A DNA stretch of 64,000 nt from Fonsecaea monophora (GCF_001642475.1 NW_019173946.1:248001-312000); one strand, 5' to 3'. Shown: positions 34,351-45,102, counted from the first letter of the stretch. Numbers and translations are program-made. Notes: generated from the sequence alone by a model not told the origin.

Positions 34351-35755
34351 GGTTTCAAAATACAAGCGTTGCTGCTGGTTTCACAACGACGAAGACGAAT
34401 GCATGTGGATGGACTGAAGTCTCGAAAAAACATGGTCCAGACTTCTTAACGTCGAGCTCAAGAGACGGAGTAGTGACTATTCCGGAGACGTTCGGCCGCA
34501 TCAATCGACTTCCCCAGATGTTTGAGAGTCTGGGGTACCCGCGTTTGTCGCTTCCAGGGGGTGGAGGTGGCCATGGGAGATTCAACAACGGACAATGATG
34601 GCCGCCGGTGACAGTGAGCTGGTGCTGGGGGTACTTCGTATGTCCGGACCTGATTCGCGAGCCCTTCTACTCAGGTTGAACATGCCTGATACCCGGTCAC
34701 GCGAATCCCTGAAGCCACGTTTCGGGCCTACGTCCTGATGATTCGGCGCCGAGGGCGTCCCACAGTAATAGTGTCTGATATTGGGACCTCTGATACGTGG
34801 CGCGGCAAGTCGCACCTGCGATTGGAAGGTTGGCTCAAGCAACTCAAGCTACTGCCATGCAACCGGCGTGGGCACGGATGAGCCGGGGAATAGATCGATC
34901 GACCCCCGTGTTCAGAAGGCCGTCCCGACCCTCGACTTAAGCAATGAGCAGAAGAAAACAAGACCGGAGAGTCGCCGGACAGCGACGATTGAGAGGAGAC
35001 CAGACTCGTGAAGCATTCACAGACACTCGTTTCTGTCCTGGTCGTCAACCACTTCCGTGTCCCGCCGCCCCACTTTAGTTCCTATTTAGGAAGGCACCTT
35101 CGTTAATATACATGCCCAACTAAGCGATAATTGGATCCGTGATCGAGCTTGCCCTAGTTTGCCCCTATTTTGACTTTCCTTTTCTGTGTAGGACACATGC
35201 CTCACAGGGAGTGAGAAATGGAATGGACGCCCTCGCTATTTGTATGTTGGATGAACCCTTTTCTCTCATAAAATTATTCTTCCTGACTACTCAACAGATG
35301 CCGAAACGCGGTCAAAGATGTCGCAGCGGCCCTGGATATCCCCCTTGTGGCCACACCACCCGGGTAATAGCTGATGACGGACTGGGATGGGATCGACCTT
35401 GTTTGAGACCTACACCGAACTTTTTATCCTCGTATTCGCCCGGGATATGTTCGCCGCCGGTCACATTCCTCTACCAAAAATCAAGGGATCCTGCTGGCTT
35501 TTAAGGGAGTCAAGCCCAAAAGTCCGGGCTTGCCTCGGCTTATCCCGAGGTACCCGTGGTATCTGTTGAGACCAACTTGGACGTAAAGCCATGGGGACCG
35601 AGGCAGTGATTGGCCGATCTCGCTCGTTTGCCGAAAGAAAGAAAAGCTCTATTTGTATACCAGTAAGTGAATTTTTTGATAGTCAGTCATCCGTTTTTGC
35701 CAGAGTCGCTTTCAACCGTCATCACCACTTTCCACCTTCACCGCCACCACCAAAT
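34351..35755. other. Divergent intergenic region, MFS transporter / EthD-like gene
   Basis: 1.41 kb containing both promoters. Frames on either strand (for example 34728-35048 and 35139-35504) show no domain and no splicing partner. No RNA gene or mobile element is visible. Confidence 0.45.
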
Positions 35756-36594
35756 ATGCCACAGCCGGGGCTAGCCGTTGCGTTCGCACGTCCGAAAAAG
35801 GGGACAGACCATCCTCTCAGCAAGCTGCACCAATGGTACGAGGAGGTCCACATCCCGGACATCCTCGCGACGAGCGGCATCAACGACGCATATCGCTATG
35901 AGAACGTCGACCCCAATTCCGAGTGGCCACTTCTGGCCCTGTATCCCGTCGCCGACGTCGACTTCTTCTCGACGCAGGAGTTCAACTCGATCCCCCCGCT
36001 CGGCAAGCACGTCTTTCCCGGTCCCATCACTGATCACATTGAGTTTCAAGTGAGGCAGTATCGACTGACCCAAGTTTACGAGCCGCGGGATATTCGCGTC
36101 TTTGGTGCGTTTTCCCCTCCATCCTGTTCATTTCCACGTTTATCCCTCCCCCTGTGCTTCCTAGCAATGATCAATGAATGACAGCTCCTGTCCCCAAGCG
36201 TGCGTAAACAATATTTTTTTTCTGCTAAAAATAATGTTTAAAAAAAAAAACAGAAGGCGCCCCCGTCATCGCCACGGCCGCCGTCCAGCCCAAGGCCGGC
36301 GGCGAGGACGACTTCGACACCTGGTACCGCCAACAACACCTGGACATGCTGTCCATGATCATCCCGTACCGGGCCGCCACGCGCTACGAGCAGATCGACC
36401 CTGCCAACAAGCCGCGGTATCTGACCATCCACGAGTTCGACAGCACCGACATCCCCGGCGAGCAGATCCGTCGGTCCTCCACGACCGAGTGGGCCAAGCG
36501 GGTTTTGGGCTCGGTGCAGTCCATGGAGGGGTATACGTGGAAGCTGACGCGTGCGTACGGGCCGTCGACGACGTTCAAAGGGCTCAAGTTGTAA
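35756..36594 (+). CDS. Protein with two EthD-like dimeric alpha/beta-barrel domains
   Basis: Exons 35756-36104 and 36254-36594 give 229 aa. The 149-nt intron starts GTGCGT and ends in an A/T-rich stretch with a ten-A run before CAG. The protein is an internal duplication. Domain 1 has WYEEVHIPDILATSG and YRYENVD; domain 2 has WYRQQHLDMLS and TRYEQID. Each matches the WYxxxHxxx pattern of EthD/ferredoxin-like dimeric barrels, followed by a LYPVADV or IHEFDS strand. Such small proteins occur beside monooxygenases and polyketide or aromatic-degradation genes, as cyclases, decarboxylases or poorly defined helpers. Domain boundary and intron nearly coincide, as expected of exon duplication. Convergent with BVMO 2. 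Function is inferred from context. Confidence 0.82.
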
Positions 36595-37071
36595 GGGTCC
36601 AGCTCGGTACATGAACCCTTCTTGGTGTGGGTTAAAGGTCGCGACGGGAGAGTCTTATCATGTCCATTTCAAATCAAATATAAAACACTCTTTATCCTAT
36701 CTTTGCCTTTGCTTTCTTGTGTGTCGTCCACAGGTTTGTACGCGTACAGGGTCAAGGAAACTACATCAGTAGTGATGATGCGTGAAGAGCTCAAAGCTGT
36801 CTATGGAACATCAACTCCAGATCAATAGTATGGTGGACACATACTAAATTCTGGCGAAAACTGTGTTGTTTCTGACTCTTTCGATCTTGACATTTGGTCC
36901 CGGGGAACGATACTTTCAAAGCACAGTCAAGCAGCATTTGGGCAAAAGCGAGGAATATATCGAATAACTCTTAATCATCTATCCCACTCACTCTATACGT
37001 ACTACATACCTATTTGACGGGGATAAAAGACGCTTGCTCCTACAGAACTTTCTGATGGACTGCTACGTAGA
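36595..37071. other. Convergent intergenic region
   Basis: 477 nt between the stops of the EthD-like gene and BVMO 2, AT-rich, probably both 3' UTRs. Nothing else is visible. Confidence 0.5.
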
Positions 37072-38781
37072 CTACAGACGAGGCGGGACCTGCTCGGCAC
37101 CACCACTTCCGTCAATCTTTTCAGAAGTCCCAACAACCACGTCGAATCCGTCCCACGTCTCCAGCGCGGCCTTGCACACCTCGGCGTACCGGGCGACGCC
37201 GTCGAGGTAGAGGAGCTGCTCGCGCGGCTTCCCGGGGATGTTGGCGCCCATGTACCAGCTGTCGGTGTAGGGGAAGAGGGTGCGGCTGTTGGCGCGCTGG
37301 ATGTCGTCGTGCCACCTCTGCGCCGCGGCGGGCCGGGCTTCGATCGAGACGACGTTCTCGGCGCGCATCTTGGCCACGGCGTCGGCGATCCAGTCGACTT
37401 GGATCTCGATGATCGGGGGCCCGTTCGACAGCGACGTCGGCGCCTGCGGGCTGTACACCATGAACAGGTTCGGCATCCCGCAGATCGTGAGGCCCAGGTG
37501 CGTGTACACGCCGTCCTTCCACTTCGTCGAGAGCGGCACGCCCGCCTTGTCCGTCAGGCCCATGGTCGTGAGACTGCCCGTGACCGAGTCGAAGCCCGTG
37601 GCGAGGATGACGATGTCGAACTCGTGCAGCTTCTCCGTCGTCAGGATCCCCGTCTCCCGAAATTCTACGATCGGGTGCGTCTTCAGGTCGACGACCGTGA
37701 CGTTCGGCCGGTCAATCATCTCGTAGTAGTCCTGCTCGAGGCTGGGTCTCTTCGTGCCGAAGAAATGCGGCTGTTGGAGGGGCGCGACGACGGCGGCCTT
37801 GTGCGGGTCCGTGACGCGCTCGCGCACCTTTTTCAGCCAGAACTCGTAGACGAGCGCGTTGGCGCGTTTGTCGACGATCAGGTCGCGGTAGTTGGACGAC
37901 GAGAAGGAGAAACCGCCCCGCCGCCACAGTTCCTCGAAGTAGGCCTCGCGCTCTTCGGGGGACACGCCCCAGATGGACGTGGTCGCCGGGTTGTAAGGGA
38001 TGCCGCCCCTCGACAGCTTCGCGGCCTGGTAGTACGCGGCGTAAAAGACCTTTGCGCTCTCCTGCTCCTCCACGGGCAACTTGCGCTGGCGCATCGGGAA
38101 GGCGATGTTGGGCGTCCGGATGAAGACGGTGAGCTGGCAGTCTTCCTTGGCCGTCTCCTGGACGATTTGTACCCCCGTGGCCCCGTTGCCGATCACGGCC
38201 ACTTTCTTGCCCGAGTAGTCGACTCGATGGCTCGGAAAGGACCCGGAGTGGATCAGGATGCCCTTGTAGTCTCGCAGGTTCTTGAAATCGGGGTAGTACT
38301 GCTTGTACGTGGACCCCGTCGCGGCGACGAAATATTTTGACGTGATGACCGCACCGTCTTGGGTCTTGGTCGTCCAGCGGCCCCCGTCCCAGGTCGCCTC
38401 GGTGATGATGGTGTTGAAGAAGGCGTCCTTGCTCAGGTCCAGGACCTTGTCGACGTGTGCAAAGTACCGGCGGATCTCGTTGTGGTCGGGGAACCGCTCG
38501 CTCCAGTCCCACGTCCGCCAGAGCTCGGGGATCGATAGGCCATAGTACGGCGACTCGGAGTCGACGCGAGCGCCAGGGTACCGGTTCCAAAACCAGGTTC
38601 CGCCAAAGTCGGATCCCGCTTCGAACAGCTTCACGCTCAGCCCGAGCTGGCGGAGCTTGTAGACGGCGTACATGCCCCCGAATCCGCCTCCGACGACCAC
38701 GACGTCAATGTCGAGGTTGTTGATAAAGGGCGAAGGCGTAGCGGTGCCATTCGCGTGGACATCTTCGCTGATGGACCCCAT
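37072..38781 (-). CDS. Baeyer-Villiger-type monooxygenase 2
   Basis: Intronless, 569 aa from ATG 38781; the frame extends upstream only to a GTG. FAD-binding GGGFGG is at residues 31-36, and NADPH-binding GNGATG near residue 195. The BVMO fingerprint is altered: YKGILIHSGSFP (about 172-183) has Tyr for the first Phe and Phe for the key Trp, while the central His is kept. The ATGFDSVTGS motif, the C-terminal SPQAPTSLSNGP and SWYMGANIPGKP match BVMO 1 closely (ATGFDAVTGS, SPTAFAIGP, SWYMGGNIPGKP), so the two are homologous, yet they are clearly divergent. The N-terminal 25 residues are extra and low in complexity. Predicted cytosolic flavoprotein monooxygenase. GC at third codon positions is high, which creates long shadow frames on the other strand. 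Confidence 0.9.
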   Translation of the reverse strand: MGSISEDVHANGTATPSPFINNLDIDVVVVGGGFGGMYAVYKLRQLGLSVKLFEAGSDFGGTWFWNRYPGARVDSESPYYGLSIPELWRTWDWSERFPDHNEIRRYFAHVDKVLDLSKDAFFNTIITEATWDGGRWTTKTQDGAVITSKYFVAATGSTYKQYYPDFKNLRDYKGILIHSGSFPSHRVDYSGKKVAVIGNGATGVQIVQETAKEDCQLTVFIRTPNIAFPMRQRKLPVEEQESAKVFYAAYYQAAKLSRGGIPYNPATTSIWGVSPEEREAYFEELWRRGGFSFSSSNYRDLIVDKRANALVYEFWLKKVRERVTDPHKAAVVAPLQQPHFFGTKRPSLEQDYYEMIDRPNVTVVDLKTHPIVEFRETGILTTEKLHEFDIVILATGFDSVTGSLTTMGLTDKAGVPLSTKWKDGVYTHLGLTICGMPNLFMVYSPQAPTSLSNGPPIIEIQVDWIADAVAKMRAENVVSIEARPAAAQRWHDDIQRANSRTLFPYTDSWYMGANIPGKPREQLLYLDGVARYAEVCKAALETWDGFDVVVGTSEKIDGSGGAEQVPPRL

Positions 38782-39525
38782 CACTGCAAGTTCTCTTCGT
38801 AGTTGAAGGTCAGTTTCTGGAAACAAGGTCACAAGGATTTCGATGTTGACTTTGTCGAAATCGAACTTTCTGGGCGAGTTTCCAGGGGTGGCTTTCTCGA
38901 CAGACCCTAAGGGACCATGGATCTAGGGACCTCGTATATTCACTCCCTAGTTCACCCCTGTGGACTTCAACAGCAATACCCTGTTTTAAAGACCGGGCAA
39001 CACATCGTGACGGATAATCAACACCGTACGAGTCGTAAATCGGGTGGTCCGTCACATGATTGTAGGATGCGATATAAGAAAACGAAACCCCGGGAAATCA
39101 TACCCGCTGTCTAGATTGGGTGGAAAAAGGTTGGCCTGCTTGATCCTTACCTCCGTTGCTAAGAGACGGGTCAGTATTGCGCGGTGCTTGCTTGCATGCA
39201 TGGACGGGGGCATAGGATCGAACGGCATCTCCTCTCGTCCTAGAGCTTGAGTGAGCTTAGTTCCGGATTACCTTCTCCTAGCATCAATTTGTCGTAACAG
39301 AGATGCGAGAGCCGGCCGTACTCTATTGCTTGTATAGACTTGATCTGCGAGAGGTACAGACAGATTCTTTCGTGCAATCGTACAGAAGAACATTGGCGCA
39401 GAAGACTATCAACAATTTGTAGCTACTCGCTGTTTCTTGTGCTCGTCGAAGAGTGGATGTCTATGGTTGCAAGCTTCTTACATACTCCGACATAAAACAA
39501 CACCACGGAGACGTGACATTCTGCC
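38782..39525. other. Intergenic region between BVMO 2 and NAD+ synthetase
   Basis: 744 nt. It holds the BVMO 2 promoter and the 3' UTR of the NAD+ synthetase gene. An inverted repeat CTAGGGA...TCCCTAG (38923-38929 and 38944-38950, 14-nt spacer) lies 140-170 nt before the BVMO 2 ATG. Confidence 0.45.
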
Positions 39526-42500
39526 TCAAGCACCATTTCTCGCACTGTCTTCAAGTACCTTGACTGCGTGCTCCATCTTGCGGTACTGCGCTGTGAAGCT
39601 GGGGTATAAGAAGGGTCTCATATCATATCGATGATCATCCGGCGAATATCTAGGCAATGGTGAGTATGAGAAGTTTCAAAGACACAAGCTAAGCGGCCGA
39701 AACGGTGGCTTCATCGAATATTCTCTTTGGTACTTACTGTTCCATGTGCAATCCTGGAGTGAGGGTGGTCTGCTTATGTCTGTTGATTGCATAGTAATCT
39801 GTTCCACGTGAGACGAGCGAATATCCCAGCACAAATTATACTCACAAAAGAACTTCCGCACTTTCTCATACACGGCACGCGGCGTCATGCTCTCACCATG
39901 CGCCACACTGTGTACATACTGGGGATCTGTATGTGCGCCGCGAGCTTCTGTGGCGATCGCCTCTGAGTCTGGTGGGGGAGATGTCCAGATAGGGAGGAGC
40001 TGGGCATGGAACATTAGTGTTGTGAACAACAATGAAGCCGGAACAGTTACCTTTTCAAAGACGCCCCATGGGCCGAGACGGCCAACCTTGCGCAGACGGC
40101 CGAGCACACTGAGCTCGGCGTATGTCATGCCCATTTCCTCCTCGTCGGACTGAGTGTGGGCATCGGCATTGGTCGTCGGGATCAGCTCGGCGGTTGGGGT
40201 GGCGTCGAGGAAGCCTTGTAAAAGAGGGAGGTCGAGATTGTCCCGGGCATGAGCGAGGAACATTCGAAGATCGACCTTAGATATGCCGCCGATTGGGTTT
40301 ATATCCGCGCTACTCGCATCGTACTTTGTCAGGTACCCACGGAGCTGCTCTGATCTAATCAGCACAGTAACTTGGTGGATTTAGAGGAAGATAAATACCG
40401 TCAACATTGGCGGAGCCGAGAACGAGAAGACCACCGCCTCCTTTGCGCTTTCGGACACTCGGTAAGAGTTGGGCACTAATCATTCGTCAATGAAAATCCA
40501 GATTGCCGTCAAGGGGATAATCTCTCTGCCTTAGAGGGCAGCTGTCCAAATTACGTACAAAAAATATGCGATCACCATCTGCAAGTTGTCAAAAGGTCAG
40601 CACGTCGACCATTGAAGAATGCTCGGTATGATACTCCGATATTTTGAGTGCATAGGACCGAATGAACTTACCCGTATACGCGCTTGAATGTTTCTAGGCC
40701 TCGTTAGCTTTTGAATGAAGACTGAAAGGAAGAAAGAAGGTATGAGCCGCGGGTTTGATTCACATACTGTAGAGCAAGCCCTTCGGACGGATTACTGGAA
40801 GTAAAGCTCGGGGTAAATCCGGTGACAGTAGTGAATAATGTGGTAAGAGCAGACACAACACCATCAATGTTGAGGTCAATGTGATAGGATCCAATGGCTT
40901 TCGCAAGTGCCGCTGCTCGAGACCGGGTCTCCTTGCTACTGTTCCTGCTAGTGTGTCAGCACTGAAAGTTGAGTTGAGTCTGAGAAAGTCTCGGAACCAA
41001 GGTATGCGCGTTGGTAGACAGTGCTCACGTACTTCGATCCCATATAGGTAGAGTGAAAAATGTGACTGCAGATTTCCTGTGGACTCGATGGGATCCAGTC
41101 GTTGGATTGTGCACAGACTCGTCGGAGGTCATCCAAAACGAGCTCCTTTGTGTGCGGTAGGGTTTGTTCGGATGTGACAGCGTCATACAGCAGCCGACAC
41201 ATTGAAAATACAAGGACAGCCGTAGACGCAGAATCGATCCCACCAGACAAAGGCAGGAAGAAACCCGCCGTTCTAGAACGCCTCAAGTAGTCCCAAAGCC
41301 AAAGAGCTGGGGCGCTGCAACAGGTGAAAAGTCACGTCAGCAATATTCCAGTTTCATAGACAGAAAGAAAGAGAGGTTTTGTGAGCCAGCAGATACCAAG
41401 AGTTGGACATTGCCAGGACTCCGAGGATCAGGAACACGCCAAAGAAATGCTGGTTCTCTTGCTTCTCCCTCAAAATGTGCAATTATATGATTCAGGAGAG
41501 ACCGAGGACCACTTACAATTCAATTTCCTCAGCGGCAGAATGATAGCGAATTGGGATATCCGGAGAGGGGGCGAGGAATTTGCCAGTCTGTTCGAGGCCT
41601 GGGTGCGTCAAGCGGAGATCGACTGGTATACGAGGATATGGGAGGGCCTCGGCGCCCTGGAGACCTCGCGAGTGAGAGACACGGAATGACCGCACTGGCA
41701 ATTCATTAGATTCGACAATTGTTACAAGGACAGCCAGGAAGAAAACAACGCCTATCAATGGACGTGGGGTCCTTGCAGGATCACCTACCATCTTCGAGAT
41801 CGACATTTGCGGTGATAGTCTCAACGTCGTTCAAGCTGAACTGGCTCCCTTGAGCCAACAGTCTGCCGTTCACGAAGATCATGGCGCAGCCATCACTTAT
41901 CATGCATTAGCACAAAATCCTTGCGCCGGGACAGGTGATCGGTAAAGATAAAGCATCAGCGAGACCGCTTTGACGCAGCACTTACTAGTACAATCTGTCT
42001 CCCGAGCAGCCTCGTTGATTGGAATACTATTGACCGTCAGCATTAGAGGAAAGTAGTATCATGCCCCCAGGAATACATACCACGTAAATACCACCGTTCT
42101 GTCTCGTGGCCTCTCGAATGCTGGTGGTCGCAAAGTCAGTACCAGCTTGGACAGCCCAGTATCTCGACACAAAAGCTTCCTTGGTCCGATACAGACTTGA
42201 TGATACCGAGAACTTACAGAGAAACACGGGTTTGCAGCTTTCTCAATTCGTAGTGCGAGCCACTGGAATTCACAAAGATCTCGACTGATGACTTGTAAGC
42301 AACAAGAGCTACGGGAAAGCAGAGAACAAAGCCCTGTATAAACGGGATAGCTCTTTAACTTACCGCCATTCAATCCCATATGGATATGAGGAGCATTTGG
42401 AGTGAACAGCTCTTCACACGTTTCTGCGCCGACCAGCGTGTCAATGGTCTGGAGGACGCCGTCTCCAAACGGTGCCTATTCTAGTTAGCCTGAACAGAGC

Positions 42501-43200
42501 TGTACATCGCGAACGAGAAACACAGGCTTTGACATACAGTTCGCTGGCCTGTGACGCTGCTAATTGCGTCTTCGAGGGGGTAGTCTTCGACTTCTCGTTT
42601 CCGTGTCCACGGAGTGAACCACCGAGACTCAAAGTAGTTGCCTTCCTCGCACATGGCCATTTTGGGACGGATGAGGAGGATCTTCTTGTTCAAGACAATA
42701 ACGCGACAGTTGTAGCGGACTGAATTGTGGCGCACAGGCATGCCGATGTCGAGGATACAGTCGCTAACATCTGGGTGGGTGATGATGGTTGCCAGAGATT
42801 CCCAGCAGTGCAGAAAGAGGTCACCCTCCAAGCTGGCATGGTTAGTGATTGACTGAGTAGACCTTGGTCGAAAGAGCTCACTAGTGATCTGCACACTGAT
42901 GGACAGTTAGCTACACGACAAGCCGTAGCAGATTGGGCAGCCATAATCGTATACACGCTCAAACAGGACTGGAGCAGAATGCCAGGACCACGTACTCCAT
43001 ATCCGCAAACCTCCAGCTCAGGCCCGACTCTCAGCCGAGCTCCCGCTGCCTTGGCTTGCTTGATACTTGTGATTATGCGCTCCGCATTGCCGTCAAAATC
43101 AAGCGCCCATCTGCCAAATGTCAGATTTCATCCGGTGGATCCTTAGGGTGTGAACTCACTGGTTGAGGGAGCAAGTCGCTACTGTCACAAGCTTGCCCAT
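39526..43200 (-). CDS. QNS1: Glutamine-dependent NAD+ synthetase, 19 exons
   Basis: Model of 19 exons totalling 741 aa: 43160-43200, 42996-43110, 42882-42895, 42538-42832, 42364-42475, 42218-42284, 42081-42120, 41986-42026, 41789-41895, 41517-41694, 41033-41314, 40768-40944, 40672-40693, 40559-40578, 40399-40475, 40051-40349, 39846-39999, 39738-39798, 39526-39649. All junctions keep frame and restore family sequence. The glutaminase triad falls at E45, K114 and C175, as in characterised eukaryotic enzymes. The synthetase P-loop is PLSGGIDSAS (358-367). Later hallmarks are GSANVD, KYDASSADINPIGGISK and YYAINRHKQTTLTP. It makes NAD+ from deamido-NAD+, ATP and glutamine. About 40 extra residues separate the FEK motif near 629 from the final helix. 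Exons of 14, 22 and 20 nt are unusually small. Confidence 0.9.
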
Positions 43201-44037
43201 CGTTGATCACGATACAGGGTACCGGCTGAGCTCTATCGCTAATCTTGATGTAACAGAGATACGTGCGGCAAGGCTGAGTCCGAGGACCAGTGGCTGCAAG
43301 ACTGTGTCGTTTGCAAAAGAAGCAAAAAAATTAGCTTGCTATCAATGAGTCCGGAACGGTTTCCGCCTTGTCTGGATTGATAGACTCACCAGGCGGAGTG
43401 TGCGTGGCTCGGCCTGGCGCGGGCGAGCGTCTATCGAGTTCTGAGGCAGGTGCAATAAGATTCACTAGACTGAGAGTACGTCGACAGAATATCTCAGTCC
43501 GTAGACACAAAGAGGTATACCAGACGAGGGACTTGAGAGAGAGACGATATCCCAGTCACAAGTCACGAACCCATGAGCAAATGGTGCCAAGGCACGTCAC
43601 GTGCAGCAGCCACATATCACATCTCTTTGGATACACCTATGGTAGGGATATACGAGTCACTGCTGACAGGAAGCCTAGGCATCGAGTAGAGAACAATCTC
43701 CTGGTCATCCGACTTCACCTCAGAGCTACGTGGGGACGTGGAGGCAAACAACAAAGCAGCCAAACCAAGCATCATACATATCCATATTTACTAGGAAGCC
43801 GAGCTGCTCCCATATATATATCCATCCAGTACAAAGTACCGTTCACCTTGGGTATCGATAGCGACTTTAACCACCGTTGAGTTGAGGTTACGCCAATTCC
43901 CATATGTTTGTTGAAATTTCGCCAAAGCGCCACACATTTGCCTAGACATGTCTCTGATCATAAACGCGGTCCCGAGAGACAGCAGAAGCCCTCCGTCCAT
44001 CCATCCATTCATTCGTCGTACAAGACTGCACGGACCA
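43201..44037. other. Intergenic region between NAD+ synthetase and GTP cyclohydrolase genes
   Basis: 837 nt upstream of the NAD+ synthetase ATG and downstream of the cyclohydrolase stop. Frames such as 43368-43880 have no recognisable features. No repeats or RNA genes are visible. Confidence 0.45.
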
Positions 44038-45102
44038 TCACTTCCGGTTCAACAGGCTCAAGAACTCCTCTCTGGTTTTGGCACTGCTCCTCATGGCGCC
44101 TAGCATGCAACTCGTCGTCGTCGAGCTGCTGGTCTTCTGCACGCCTCTCATCACCATGCAAAGATGACTGCTCTCCATCACGACCCCGACGCCCTGTGGT
44201 TTGAGGACTTCGGCGATGGCCAGAGCAACTTGTTTCGTCAACCGCTCTTGAACTTGCAGTCTGCGCGAGAACATTTCCGCCAGCCTGGCCAATTTCGACA
44301 ATCCAAGCACGCGCCGGTTGGGAATGTATCCAATATGCATCTTCCCAATAAATGGCACCATGTGGTGTTCACACAAGCTGAACACTTCAATGTCCTTGAC
44401 AATGACCAACTCGTCGTGGTCTTCATGAAAGACTGCCCCGTTGACCAAGTCCCGCACATTCTCCTCGTAGCCCTTGGTGAAATACATCAGCGCCTTGGCA
44501 TATCTCTCCGGGGTGTCTCGCAGTCCCTCGCGGTCGGGGTCTTCGCCTATACACTCAAATATCGTCCGGACCGCCCCCGCGAGTTTATCGAGGCGAACCT
44601 GTGCCTGTTCGGGAGTCTGATCGAGGCGTTCGCGAGTGCCGATACACGGCCAGGAAAGACCGTCAAAGTCGATGGGCGGATTCAATGTATAGGGACTTGC
44701 AGGGCGCGATACCGTGGAGGCAGGAGGGGTGGGTGGTGCCTCGTCTCGCTCATCTCGAGCGGGGGTATGCAGTGTTGTAGGACGCTTGGACTCGGTGTCT
44801 TTTTGCGTGTTCTCCAAGCCCAGCCATGACGTCCCGCTCGGCATGGTGGCTTGTGAGGTTGTTTGGCCTTCGGCGGTGAGATCTATGGTTTTCCGCCGGC
44901 CGTACGTAGCTTGGATAGAAGATGCCAGGTTCTCTCGTTCCTGCGCTCGAGTCGTCGTCTGCGAACGGTGTAGGGGAGAGGAACCGTTCAGCAGGTATGA
45001 GGGTACGGCAGAGCGAGGCTTCGGGTGTAAGGTCGCGGGAGGAGGGATACTGGTGCTGTGGTCTAGAGAGGGGAGTTTTGGGGGAGGATTATTTTGACTC
45101 AT
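44038..45102 (-). CDS. FOL2: GTP cyclohydrolase I
   Basis: Intronless, 354 aa from ATG 45102; upstream in-frame codons have no ATG. The catalytic domain covers about residues 160-354. It shows GEDPDREGLRDTPERYAKA, the zinc-binding SLCEHHMVPFIGK (Cys and His near residue 243), and the second zinc cysteine in SSHLCMVMRGVQK. This enzyme converts GTP to 7,8-dihydroneopterin triphosphate, the first step to folate and tetrahydrobiopterin. The N-terminal 150 residues are rich in Ser, Thr and Pro, look disordered, and have no bacterial counterpart; such extensions occur in fungal and animal enzymes. The C-terminus FLSLLNRK is intact. Confidence 0.95.
   Translation of the reverse strand: MSQNNPPPKLPSLDHSTSIPPPATLHPKPRSAVPSYLLNGSSPLHRSQTTTRAQERENLASSIQATYGRRKTIDLTAEGQTTSQATMPSGTSWLGLENTQKDTESKRPTTLHTPARDERDEAPPTPPASTVSRPASPYTLNPPIDFDGLSWPCIGTRERLDQTPEQAQVRLDKLAGAVRTIFECIGEDPDREGLRDTPERYAKALMYFTKGYEENVRDLVNGAVFHEDHDELVIVKDIEVFSLCEHHMVPFIGKMHIGYIPNRRVLGLSKLARLAEMFSRRLQVQERLTKQVALAIAEVLKPQGVGVVMESSHLCMVMRGVQKTSSSTTTSCMLGAMRSSAKTREEFLSLLNRK

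Noticed and set aside
37309..38340. 343-codon plus-strand frame antisense to BVMO 2
   Set aside because: Arg/Val/Asp-biased composition typical of a shadow of a GC3-rich gene; BVMO motifs are on the minus strand.
39799..39841. Donor GTATAA for NAD+ synthetase intron 17
   Set aside because: It breaks the frame; the overlapping GTGAGT donor at 39845 restores FFYYYAINRHK.
41030..41040. Donor GTGAGC after SKY for NAD+ synthetase intron 11
   Set aside because: The GTACGT donor at 41032 plus acceptor at 40945 restores the family sequence KNSSKETR; the other choice shifts the frame.
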